From Dyadobacter sp. SG02 (lineage in GTDB: Bacteria; Bacteroidota; Bacteroidia; Cytophagales; Spirosomataceae): a stretch of DNA of 64,000 bases. Within the stretch, counting starts at the first letter, position 1; each line of letters begins with the position of its first letter. The notes beneath the pieces were generated by a model that worked only from the letters and a program-made list of their open reading frames with translations, ran no database searches and was not told the origin of the DNA. A program made the translations under genes and the position numbers. This document shows, piece by piece, positions 8,846 to 17,029 of the stretch. The stretch spans positions 1 through 64,000 of the forward strand of contig NZ_FNYL01000010.1 of NCBI RefSeq assembly GCF_900109045.1, in the 5' to 3' direction.

Positions 8846-9925
8846 TTAGAAATCAACCGGTACTTGGATCTGCGGCAGCAATGCTTCCAGATTTTCCAGT
8901 GATTTCAGGAATTCGGCTTCCATTTTGTCCTTTTTGAATAGCTGGAATGCAAGCTGCTTTAATGGATTTTTTTTCAGGTAATATTCCAAACTGAGGCGCG
9001 TGCGGTTGTCGGTCAGCTTTTCGAGCACGAAATAGAGCGTGCTGGTCAGCTTTTCGTCGGATTCGCCGAAAACGATCCGGGATTCGGGATTATAGGAAAA
9101 GCCGCTGGCATACATGACCGTTTCGCCGTCCTCCCTTATGCGCAGGTGGCGAGAGCCTATACCCGGAAGGAAATGGTCGAGCTCTTCGATGGATTTAAGA
9201 CCGTCCTGCCATCGGTGGCGCAGTTCGAGGTGGCCGGAGGTGAAAAACATCTTTTTGATATCCGAATCAAATTCCCTGGAAACGGAGAGCACTTTCACTT
9301 TCTCCCGAGGCTCCAACAAGGGCGGCTCATAACGCGGAATGCTGTCCTTCAACGGCCCGATTTGCGTGTATTGAAATGGTATCTGTTCGTTTTCGGTTGT
9401 TTTTGAACCCGGGTTCCATTGCATCCATTCGGTAAAACCATTTGGGCTTTGCCCGTTGAGCAGGTTTTGCGTCACCAGCCAGTACTCGTGCTGGTCAATG
9501 TCGTTTTTAAGCAACTGGTGCGCTACGATAATATCTTTCCCAATCAGTTTCCTGAAATTCTTGACCTGGTACGTCGTAAACTCGCCATAATGCGCCACCA
9601 CTTTTAATGTAAGATTGATGGCCGAAATGCAGGACTTGCATTGACAAAAGCGGCGGTTATCATAGGCGATAAGGTATTTGTGAAAGTCGCAAAACATGCG
9701 CTCCACTTGTCGGTACAACGTTTCCAGTTCCGGCGCTTCCCCGAATTTGAAAAAAAGGATCGCATCACCTTCGATTTCCGAAATCTCCAACCCGATCTGG
9801 TTCGCATTCACCAGCGTTTCCAGCAACTCCTGGATAATCTGCCGCCCATGCTGTATCTCGATTTCATGCATAAACTGCGTAAATCCGCTGATATCGGGAA
9901 TGAAGATAAGGCCTCTGTTTTCCAT
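8846..9925 (-). CDS. DUF2652 protein: class III cyclase-like domain plus SRPBCC-like domain
   Basis: The 359-residue protein matches DUF2652. Residues about 5-185 resemble a class III nucleotidyl cyclase fold: FIPDISGFTQF near 8-18 and EIEGDAILFF near 49-58 keep the two Asp that bind metal in true cyclases. A Cys-rich patch follows (FCQCKSC near 94-100). The C-terminal half (about 215-350) looks like an SRPBCC/START-type ligand pocket. Whether it makes a cyclic nucleotide or only binds a ligand is unknown. The gene is alone, convergent with rimK. Confidence 0.7.
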   Translation of the reverse strand: MENRGLIFIPDISGFTQFMHEIEIQHGRQIIQELLETLVNANQIGLEISEIEGDAILFFKFGEAPELETLYRQVERMFCDFHKYLIAYDNRRFCQCKSCISAINLTLKVVAHYGEFTTYQVKNFRKLIGKDIIVAHQLLKNDIDQHEYWLVTQNLLNGQSPNGFTEWMQWNPGSKTTENEQIPFQYTQIGPLKDSIPRYEPPLLEPREKVKVLSVSREFDSDIKKMFFTSGHLELRHRWQDGLKSIEELDHFLPGIGSRHLRIREDGETVMYASGFSYNPESRIVFGESDEKLTSTLYFVLEKLTDNRTRLSLEYYLKKNPLKQLAFQLFKKDKMEAEFLKSLENLEALLPQIQVPVDF

Positions 9926-10129
9926 GGTGCTGATTTTGATCGGGTTAATTTACGGGGAATTTTCCAGTGGTTGTACCAAAACCCGTTCGTAAATGCAGAA
10001 GTTACACGGGATAATTATTTGCTTCCAGTTCGCGTCGGCAACGATAAATTCCGCAGGTTACTTTCTACTCAAATATGTAAGGATACAGAACCACTGCAAA
10101 ATAGTCGTAACCAAAACGGTAACATTTCT

Positions 10130-10137
10130 TATCTTTG
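10130..10137 (+). promoter_or_regulatory. -7 box of the higBA operon (leaderless start predicted)
   Basis: TATCTTTG is an exact TAnnTTTG box ending 6 nt before the higB ATG at 10144, so transcription should begin at or next to the start codon. No good TTG is seen at the expected -33 distance. Confidence 0.55.
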
Positions 10138-10143
10138 TCCAAG

Positions 10144-10461
10144 ATGCGCATTATCGCTACGCAGACATTACGCAACTATATGAGGACTTACCCGAAGGCG
10201 GAACAATCGCTACTTGCCTGGAACCAGGAAATAGAGTCCGCAGAATGGAGATCCCCAAATGAACTGAAAATACAGTACGGAAATGCATCAATAATCAACC
10301 AGAAACGGGTAGTGTTCAACATTCATGGGAACAATTACCGGCTGATAGTTGATATTGAATACAGGTATCATATTGTATTTATTGTCTGGTTTGGATCGCA
10401 TGAAGAGTATGACAGAATTGACGTAACAAAAGTTAGCTATGATCGGACCAATCAAAAATAA
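10144..10461 (+). CDS. higB: HigB family mRNA interferase toxin
   Basis: The 105-residue protein (MRIIATQTLRNYMRTYPKAEQSL start) matches the HigB_toxin family of RelE-fold ribosome-dependent mRNA interferases. NYRLIVDIEYRYHIVFIVWFGSHEEYDRID is the characteristic C-terminal core. I choose the ATG at 10144 over the in-frame TTG three codons earlier because the TAnnTTTG box covers that TTG. The antitoxin gene overlaps the last 23 nt, giving toxin-first order, usual for HigBA. Confidence 0.88.
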   Translation: MRIIATQTLRNYMRTYPKAEQSLLAWNQEIESAEWRSPNELKIQYGNASIINQKRVVFNIHGNNYRLIVDIEYRYHIVFIVWFGSHEEYDRIDVTKVSYDRTNQK

Positions 10462-10798
10462 CGAACAGTACGACCGGTATCTGGCTCGCATTTATGACCT
10501 GATGCAATCTGATATCAAGCCAGATTCGGAGGAAGCAGACGAATTAGAGGTACTCTCCATTTTGGTGAAGGAGTACGAAAACGTGCATTTCCCGATTCCC
10601 AAACCAAACCCGCTGGAAGCGATACGATTCCGGTTGGAGCAAATGGGCATTTCAGAAAAAGAATTATCGGAGATTCTCGGCTATCGGTCCCGAAAGTCGG
10701 AGATTCTTTCCGGCAAACGAAAATTGAATTTAAGTATGATCCGCAGGCTAAATGAAAAACTTCATATTCCGGCGGAAATTTTGATACAGGCTTATTAA
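10439..10798 (+). CDS. higA: HigA family antitoxin, XRE-type helix-turn-helix
   Basis: The 119-residue protein has an N-terminal helical segment (about 1-55, NNEQYDRYLARIYDLM to VKEYENVHFPIP) and a C-terminal helix-turn-helix (about 58-115, MGISEKELSEILGYRSRKSEILSG) that also represses the operon in known HigBA systems. It overlaps higB by 23 nt. The N-terminal segment is strikingly like the orphan 54-residue protein at 25366. hemC starts 23 nt downstream and may be partly co-transcribed. Confidence 0.88.
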   Translation: MIGPIKNNEQYDRYLARIYDLMQSDIKPDSEEADELEVLSILVKEYENVHFPIPKPNPLEAIRFRLEQMGISEKELSEILGYRSRKSEILSGKRKLNLSMIRRLNEKLHIPAEILIQAY

Positions 10799-10821
10799 TT
10801 CGGCCTCATTTTAACATTACC

Positions 10822-11754
10822 ATGCATATAAAAATAGGAACCCGCGGGAGCAAACTCGCTCTTTGGCAGGCGTATTATGTCGAAGAGCTGTTGCAGCAAG
10901 GCGGTATCGAGACGGAGATTGTTATTATTGAGACAAAAGGCGACAAGATCCTCGACCGGTCGCTTTCGAAAATTGGCAGCAAGGGCGTTTTTACGGAAGA
11001 GCTGGAAGACCAGCTTCGCACCGGCGGTATTGATATCGCGGTGCACAGCGCCAAAGATTTGCAATCGCAGCTGGATGATGCATTTGAAATCATCGCATTC
11101 ACCGAGCGCGAACACGCGAACGACGTGCTCGTAAGCCACGATACGACATTGTCGCTGAAAAGCGGCGAGTCGTTTACGGTAGGAACGTCGTCCACACGCC
11201 GGGTAGCCGTTTTGAAACACTATTACCCGCATATCAAAACCGTGGATATGCGCGGTAACCTGCAAACACGCCTGCGCAAGCTCGAAGAAGGCCAATGCGA
11301 CGCGCTCCTCCTCGCATATGCGGGCGTGCACCGCATGGAGTACGACGACAAAATCGCGGAACACTTGCTACTCGATGAGTTCACCCCCGCCGTAGGACAG
11401 GGCAGCGTAGCCATCGAATGCGCTGTTTCGCTCGATGCCGAAAAGAAAAGTAAATTGAAAGAACTCCTCAACCACGAACCCACAGAAACCTGCCTGCTAG
11501 CCGAAAGGGCATTCCTGAAACGCCTCCAGGGCGGTTGCAGCATTCCTGTTTTCGGCTTGGCTACTTTGCACGAAGAGGAAATCCACATGACGGGCGGCAT
11601 TATCAGCCTCGACGGCAAGGAACTGATTCGTAAAGCAGAAAGCGGCGGGCACGCATTTCCCCAGGAACTCGGAACCGCCCTGGCCGAAGAATTGCTTGCA
11701 GCAGGCGCCGATCGCATTCTGACAAGCATCAAGCAACAAAACGGTACGGTATAA
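10822..11754 (+). CDS. hemC: Hydroxymethylbilane synthase (porphobilinogen deaminase)
   Basis: The 310-residue enzyme polymerises four porphobilinogen molecules into hydroxymethylbilane in haem and cobalamin synthesis. The start KIGTRGSKLALWQA, the VGTSSTRR segment, DMRGNLQTRL and the dipyrromethane cofactor cysteine C239 (GGCSIP) are all present. No other haem gene lies nearby. The gene ends before a terminator hairpin shared with the convergent receptor gene. Confidence 0.96.
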   Translation: MHIKIGTRGSKLALWQAYYVEELLQQGGIETEIVIIETKGDKILDRSLSKIGSKGVFTEELEDQLRTGGIDIAVHSAKDLQSQLDDAFEIIAFTEREHANDVLVSHDTTLSLKSGESFTVGTSSTRRVAVLKHYYPHIKTVDMRGNLQTRLRKLEEGQCDALLLAYAGVHRMEYDDKIAEHLLLDEFTPAVGQGSVAIECAVSLDAEKKSKLKELLNHEPTETCLLAERAFLKRLQGGCSIPVFGLATLHEEEIHMTGGIISLDGKELIRKAESGGHAFPQELGTALAEELLAAGADRILTSIKQQNGTV

Positions 11755-11778
11755 ATTTTGAAATACCCCAAAACAAAT

Positions 11779-11806
11779 GAAGCCCGACTGAAATCAGCCG
11801 GGCTTC
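11779..11806. terminator. Hairpin between convergent hemC and the TonB-dependent receptor gene
   Basis: GAAGCCCG-A-CTGA pairs with TCAG-C-CGGGCTTC around a 2-nt loop (one mismatch), in the 69-bp gap between two convergent genes. The T-run is weak on both sides (TGTGTTT on plus, TTTGTTTT on minus), so it may act as a two-way terminator. Confidence 0.7.
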
Positions 11807-11823
11807 TGTGTTTATAGTGTTAA

Positions 11824-14751
11824 TTAATTTTTCTTGGTCGTATCGGCCGGTGTCGCCGGTTTCGCTGGCAATGCAGTAGAATCCGCGGGAGCGGCCGGGC
11901 GGGCTGTGCTATCCGGTTTAACAGTGCTACTATCGGGACGTACGCGGGTAGAATCCGGTCTGAATTGCGTCGAATCACGTTTCATCGTAGAATCCGGGCG
12001 AGTACCTGGCTGTCCCGGGCGACCCTGGAATCCTTCCTGGCGCATGGGACGAGCAGTGCTGTCGGCAGCGGCCGGCCTTGCTCCTTGTGGACGACCTGTT
12101 CCTTCGGCAGCTGCACCGCGACCACCTGCTGGTGGTGTTACCGCAGGAGTTTGTCCACCTCCTTGTGCACCACCGCCTCCGCCGCCGGTATCCATACCGC
12201 CACCACCGCCATCACTTTTCTGGTCGTCGTTGTTAACGGATTTTCTACGGCGTGTTTTCTGTTCCACGAAAGTCATTTTACCAAGGCGGTAAGAGAAGTT
12301 TACGCGGAAACCTCGGTTATACAGGTAGTTGGTGTTGTTTTGGGTAAATGTCTTCGATTCCAGGCTGGTCTTCATTTTAAACGAAGGCGCGAGGAAGTTT
12401 TCCATTCCAAAACCAATGCTTCCGCGTTTGTTCTTGAAATCCTTGCGGATACCGAAGTCGTACATGCGGAACCCTGCTTGCGTACCTTGCAACTGCACGT
12501 CGCGGCCACGCATGAACCCGCCAGCTTGCAAGCCCCAGCCGTTTTTGATATTCAAACTTGTACGAAAACGGCCACTCAATACGAAACCGCTGTTGGAGTT
12601 CTGCAATGCAGGATCGGGGCTGTTGTTGGAGAGGTCCGCATAATAGAAGTCGAAACCGCCGCCGAGCTGCCATCTTTTGAAGAATGTTACGTTTCCGAAA
12701 ATGTTGGCACCGTAGTTCTTTTTCGAGCCGATGTTGCCGTAAGTGGTGGTAATCACCCCGTCGGCGCTGGTGGTACGGATGCTTTCGATCGAGCTGTTGG
12801 TGAAACGGGCAAACGTCGAAACGTTGATGTACATGGAGTTTTTGAAGAAGCTCGTACCCAATTCCAACTGATCTGTGAGTTCAGGTTTCAGCTCCGGGTT
12901 ACCTACGGTAATGTTCTGCGGGTTGGCGGCATTCCGGTTCGGGTTCAGGAACTGGATACCCGGGCGCTGCAAGCGGCGGTTATAGGCCAATTTAATGGTC
13001 TGCCCTTTTCCGAATGTCTGCGAAAGGTTAATGCTCGGCACGAGGTTGCCGTAAGCAGGCAGTTTCAAGTCACCCCCTTCGCCCTGTTGCGCGTCGATGC
13101 TCGTGTACTCGTAACGCGTACCGGCTTTCACCGTAAAACGGCTTTTTGTAGTGTAAGTATAGGATAAATATCCGGCAGCCACATTCTGATCGTAGTTCAG
13201 ATTGCTGGCTGGTTGTGCCTGGCCGAGCTCAGGGGAAGAATAATAGTCATAATTACTCACAACCTGGCGGAAAATGCCCTTACCACCGACTTCCAGCATC
13301 TGGTTTTCTTTGATCGGCGTCTGGTAATCGACCTGAACGGTGCTTTCCTGGTTATGGCTGCTGTTGTTGTTGCCTGTCGCACCCAGTAATTCCTTCAATT
13401 GTGCATTGCTCAGCGAGTACACATCCGCATCGTAATCGTTGGTACGGTTGTTACGGCTGTACTGTGTCGAAATGCTCAGCTCCTGACCGGCTTTGGCCAG
13501 TGTTTTCATATAATCCACATTCACGTCCCAGGTGCCCGAAAGGTCCTTGCTATTCACATCGCGGAAGCTGGTTTTTGTCGTATCGTTGAGCGTGTTGTAG
13601 GTATAAAGCTCCTGGTCTACCTTGTTGTTACGCATTCCGTAACGCACACCGGCCGACAACGAGGTTTTGGAATCGATCTCCCAGTCCCATCCGAGGTTAT
13701 ACGAACCGAATGCCGCTTTGTTCTTCGAATCACTCGTCTGACGCACGCTGAACGGGCTCGTCTTACCGATCTGAAGGTTCTCCGATTTACCCGGCATATT
13801 ATAGTTGAACCGGCCGAAACCTCCGAGACTGAAACCCATTTTCCCTACACGGTAGTTACCGCGCAAGCCGAGGTTCGAGCCGCGGTTACCGATACCGGTG
13901 TCGAGGTTAAGCGTACCGCCCTGGATCGTGCTTTTCTTGGTAATGATATTGATAATACCCGCAGAACCTTCGGCATCGTACCGCGCAGACGGCGAGGTAA
14001 TCACTTCCACAGACTTGATCATATCGGCAGGAATCTGCTTCAATGCATCGGCTACGCTGGTTGCGATAATGGTCGAAGGCTTGTTGTTGATCAGAACCCG
14101 CACATTGGAGCTCCCGCGAAGCGATACGTTCCCGTCCAGGTCCACCGTCAGCATAGGCACTTTTTTCATCACATCGGAAGCGTCGCCACCTTTGCTGGTA
14201 ATGTCTTTTTCAGCATTATATACCAGCCTGTCGACCTTTTCCTCGATCATCTGGGCCATGCCCACCACCTCTACTTCGTTCAACTGAACCACATCCGGCA
14301 CAAGCGTCACCGAACCAAGATTCAGTTCCGTCTTGCGGTCGATCTTGACATTGTTGATCGTTTTCGTTTTATAACCAATAAATGAAATCAGGATCTTGAA
14401 ATTACCCGATGCCACTTTCGTGAGCGTAAATGCACCCTTTTCGTCGGTCGTGGTACCGTCGATCGGATTGTTGGTTTTGGTATCCACCAAAGATAGTGCT
14501 GCAAATTCTACCGGTTTTTTGGAAGTCGAATCCACGAGCACGCCCGTGATCTTTCCGTTACCCTTAGGAGTGTCTTCTGCCGTTCCCGGAATGACCGTCT
14601 GCCGTTGCGGCCTGTTACCGCCGCCGCGGGAATCGCCTCCACCGCCACGGAATCCGCCACCACCGCCTCCTCCGCCCGGAAACTGGGCGAATGCCGTTGA
14701 TGTAAGCCCTGAGAACACAGCCAGGAATGTAAGATGTAAAACAAGTTTCAT
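11824..14751 (-). CDS. TonB-dependent outer-membrane receptor with carboxypeptidase-like N-domain and low-complexity C-terminal tail
   Basis: I take the ATG at 14751, which gives a signal peptide (MKLVLHLTFLAVFSGLTSTAFAQ) and 975 residues; the frame extends 33 codons upstream without a signal. After the signal come a Gly-rich linker, a CarboxypepD_reg-like domain (GKITGVLVDSTSKKPVEFAAL), a TonB plug (NEVEVVGMAQMIEEKVDRLVYN, SSNVRVLINNKPS) and a 14905-type beta-barrel. The barrel seems to end near FRVNFSYRLGKM; about 130 residues follow with Gly runs and repeated PDST units. Such barrels often ship peptides, metals or glycans, but the substrate is unknown. It is divergent from a LytS/LytTR pair. 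Confidence 0.88.
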   Translation of the reverse strand: MKLVLHLTFLAVFSGLTSTAFAQFPGGGGGGGGFRGGGGDSRGGGNRPQRQTVIPGTAEDTPKGNGKITGVLVDSTSKKPVEFAALSLVDTKTNNPIDGTTTDEKGAFTLTKVASGNFKILISFIGYKTKTINNVKIDRKTELNLGSVTLVPDVVQLNEVEVVGMAQMIEEKVDRLVYNAEKDITSKGGDASDVMKKVPMLTVDLDGNVSLRGSSNVRVLINNKPSTIIATSVADALKQIPADMIKSVEVITSPSARYDAEGSAGIINIITKKSTIQGGTLNLDTGIGNRGSNLGLRGNYRVGKMGFSLGGFGRFNYNMPGKSENLQIGKTSPFSVRQTSDSKNKAAFGSYNLGWDWEIDSKTSLSAGVRYGMRNNKVDQELYTYNTLNDTTKTSFRDVNSKDLSGTWDVNVDYMKTLAKAGQELSISTQYSRNNRTNDYDADVYSLSNAQLKELLGATGNNNSSHNQESTVQVDYQTPIKENQMLEVGGKGIFRQVVSNYDYYSSPELGQAQPASNLNYDQNVAAGYLSYTYTTKSRFTVKAGTRYEYTSIDAQQGEGGDLKLPAYGNLVPSINLSQTFGKGQTIKLAYNRRLQRPGIQFLNPNRNAANPQNITVGNPELKPELTDQLELGTSFFKNSMYINVSTFARFTNSSIESIRTTSADGVITTTYGNIGSKKNYGANIFGNVTFFKRWQLGGGFDFYYADLSNNSPDPALQNSNSGFVLSGRFRTSLNIKNGWGLQAGGFMRGRDVQLQGTQAGFRMYDFGIRKDFKNKRGSIGFGMENFLAPSFKMKTSLESKTFTQNNTNYLYNRGFRVNFSYRLGKMTFVEQKTRRRKSVNNDDQKSDGGGGGMDTGGGGGGAQGGGQTPAVTPPAGGRGAAAEGTGRPQGARPAAADSTARPMRQEGFQGRPGQPGTRPDSTMKRDSTQFRPDSTRVRPDSSTVKPDSTARPAAPADSTALPAKPATPADTTKKN

Positions 14752-15132
14752 GGTTGGGGTTTTAAAAGTGTACTTTTCGAATTTCAAAATAACAAGGTAG
14801 AACCCGGCTAAAAAAAAGGAATAGATGGATAGGGAAGATGTACCGATCAAAGGGCGTTTTCAAACGATATATCGCTGGAAATGACAGACAATCCGCAGAA
14901 CCTCGTGCGCCGCATCCGCGTGATCACCGAATGCCGGGCCACCGGACTTAGACATCGTTGGCGTTGTAAGGTTTAAGCAGTCCGCCCGCTTATTTTGATT
15001 AATAGATTACCATGCCCCGCCGGTCGGTATTCGGAGTACTTTGATCGATTGAAATAGGTGGTTTCATAAATTCCGCGTAAGATTGCAATGATGTATTGCG
15101 TTCAAACCGCATTGAAACTAACTAATTGTTAA
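14752..15132. other. Divergent intergenic region between receptor and two-component genes
   Basis: The 381-bp region holds no credible gene. A near-match -7 box TAAGATTG lies at 15078-15085, 48 nt before the histidine kinase ATG. The GC-richer part at about 14890-15020 differs from the AT-rich ends and shows no structure I can name. Confidence 0.5.
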
Positions 15133-16203
15133 ATGGATACGCGTGCCGCCCGAAAATACCCCCCATTATTCCTCCACTTACTCGGATGGAGTTTTCTGGC
15201 CCTGTTCCTGATGTGGCAGCCCCTGAGCTGGCAGATCGAGTTTCCCGTGAGTTTCTGGATCAAACAGGCTGTATTGTTCTCGCTGCTGGTTACGATCTTT
15301 TACCTGAACTACTATTTCTGGTTTCCTAAATTCCTTGCCAAGAACAAATACTCCCGATTCATTCTCTTCAATATCGTGTCGGTGGTAATGCTGGCAGTGA
15401 TTACCGAGCAGGTGAAGATCGCGATCAACCACGGCGAGCAGATGGACCGTGCTTTCAAACTGGCGAGGGAGGCGAATGGAGATAAAAAACGCCACGACCG
15501 CCTCGATTACTTCGCATTGCTCACCGCGTTGATGATCATCGGGCTTAGCACCAGCGTCGCCGCCGTGCGCACCGCCCAGCTCGACAAGCAATACCGCCAG
15601 AACCTGGAAAAGGAGAAGATCAATTCCGAGCTCTCGTTCCTGAAAGCGCAGATCAACCCGCATTTCTTTTTCAATACCCTGAATAACATTTATGCACTCA
15701 CGGTGATCGACGTGGAAGCCGCGCGCGAGGCGTTGCACAAGCTCTCGCGCATGATGCGCTACGTATTATACGAGACCCAGCACGGAACTGTGCTGCTGAG
15801 CCAGGAGATCGCATTTGCCCAGGATTATATTCAGTTGATGCAGCTCCGCCTGACCGACAAAGTCACCGTTCACCTCGATCCGCCGAACCCGTTGCACGAC
15901 GTTTCCATCGCACCGATGCTATTCCTGCCCTTTATCGAAAATGCATTCAAGCACGGTGTAAGCGCCGTTCAGCCGAGCCGTATCGATATTCAGATCCGCC
16001 AGGAAGGCCATAAGATTTTTGTAGAAGTAAAAAACACGCTGTTTACCGATAAAAGGGCCATTCTGGACGAAAGTAACGGCATCGGCCTCGCAAACACGCA
16101 ACGCCGCCTCGACTTGCTCTACCCCGGCAAATACCAGCTGGAAGTAACCGAGAACAAGGAGGAAAGAGAGTTTGAAGTACATCTGGAACTGGAAACGGCA
16201 TGA
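15133..16203 (+). CDS. LytS/YehU-type sensor histidine kinase
   Basis: The 356-residue protein has four predicted membrane helices (about 12-30, 44-66, 75-93 and 127-147), a short coiled linker, and a His_kinase domain (PF06580) with the phosphoacceptor H177 in QINPHFFFNTLNN. The ATP-binding end has PFIENAFKHG and GIGLANTQRRL. It presumably passes phosphate to the LytTR regulator whose start overlaps its stop (ATGA). No periplasmic sensor domain is present, so the signal is likely sensed within the membrane. Confidence 0.9.
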   Translation: MDTRAARKYPPLFLHLLGWSFLALFLMWQPLSWQIEFPVSFWIKQAVLFSLLVTIFYLNYYFWFPKFLAKNKYSRFILFNIVSVVMLAVITEQVKIAINHGEQMDRAFKLAREANGDKKRHDRLDYFALLTALMIIGLSTSVAAVRTAQLDKQYRQNLEKEKINSELSFLKAQINPHFFFNTLNNIYALTVIDVEAAREALHKLSRMMRYVLYETQHGTVLLSQEIAFAQDYIQLMQLRLTDKVTVHLDPPNPLHDVSIAPMLFLPFIENAFKHGVSAVQPSRIDIQIRQEGHKIFVEVKNTLFTDKRAILDESNGIGLANTQRRLDLLYPGKYQLEVTENKEEREFEVHLELETA

Positions 16204-16937
16204 GTGTGACATTGGAATGCATTGCCGTAGACGACGAGCCGCTGGCACTCGGGCTGGTATGCGCATTTATTGAAAAAACACCATTTCTGAACCTTGCGGG
16301 CCGGTATTCCAGTGCCGTCGAAGCATTACAGATGATCAACAACAAGTCTATCGACGTCATTTTTCTGGATATTCAAATGCCGGACCTGACGGGCATCGAA
16401 CTCGCAAGAGTACTTGAAAAAGCGGGGAACAAGGCCCCGAGGATCATATTTACAACCGCATTCAACCAATACGCGCTCGATGGTTTTCGCGTGGACGCCA
16501 TTGACTATCTCCTAAAACCCTTTAACTACGAAGAGTTCCTCCGTGCCGCATCGAAAGCGCAGGCTTACGTGGAGCTGGTTCAAAAGGCCTCGTCGGCCGG
16601 TTCCGCGGAGCCGAAGGACGAGTACCTGTTCCTGAAAGTGGAATACCAGCTGGTACGGATCGCCTATGACGACATTTTGTACACGGAGGGACTCAAAGAT
16701 TACGTGAAAGTCCATCTCAAATCGGACCCGAAGCCCATTCTTTCGCTCACGAGCCTCAAAGCGCTGGAAGAGAAGCTGCCAGCCTCGAAGTTCATGCGTG
16801 TACACCGGTCGTTCATCGTCAATCTGGACAGGATCAGTGCCGTGACGCGGAATACCATCCAGATCGGCCCGACTTCCATTCCGGTGAGCGACCAGTACAA
16901 GGAGGCGTTCAACCAGTTCTTGAGTAAGTGGATGTAA
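16200..16937 (+). CDS. LytTR family response regulator
   Basis: The 245-residue protein has a receiver domain (about 4-120) with acidic D11/D12, phosphoacceptor D57 (IFLDIQMPDLTG), a Thr in FTTAF and Lys in LLKPF, followed by a LytTR DNA-binding domain (about 140-243, EYQLVRIAYDDILYTEG, FMRVHRSFIVNLD). It is translationally coupled to the kinase and ends before a strong terminator. The divergent TonB-dependent receptor is a plausible but unproven target. Confidence 0.92.
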   Translation: MSVTLECIAVDDEPLALGLVCAFIEKTPFLNLAGRYSSAVEALQMINNKSIDVIFLDIQMPDLTGIELARVLEKAGNKAPRIIFTTAFNQYALDGFRVDAIDYLLKPFNYEEFLRAASKAQAYVELVQKASSAGSAEPKDEYLFLKVEYQLVRIAYDDILYTEGLKDYVKVHLKSDPKPILSLTSLKALEEKLPASKFMRVHRSFIVNLDRISAVTRNTIQIGPTSIPVSDQYKEAFNQFLSKWM

Positions 16938-16976
16938 CCGGAGATGCGCGCGAAACAAAATAGAAGTGCGTATGCA

Positions 16977-17012
16977 AAACACCCTGCATTGCGCACAATG
17001 CAGGGTGTTTTT
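16977..17012. terminator. Bidirectional terminator between the response regulator gene and uvrA
   Basis: A perfect 12-bp stem (16980-16991 with 16996-17007) with a CGCA loop is flanked by AAA on the left and TTTTT on the right, so it can stop transcription from both convergent genes. Confidence 0.93.
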
Positions 17013-17029
17013 ATGTGCTAAGAATGCTA

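Noticed and set aside
11965..14385. Plus-strand open frames of 400 and 328 codons
   Set aside because: Both lie antisense to the TonB-dependent receptor gene and arise from its GC-rich codon pattern.
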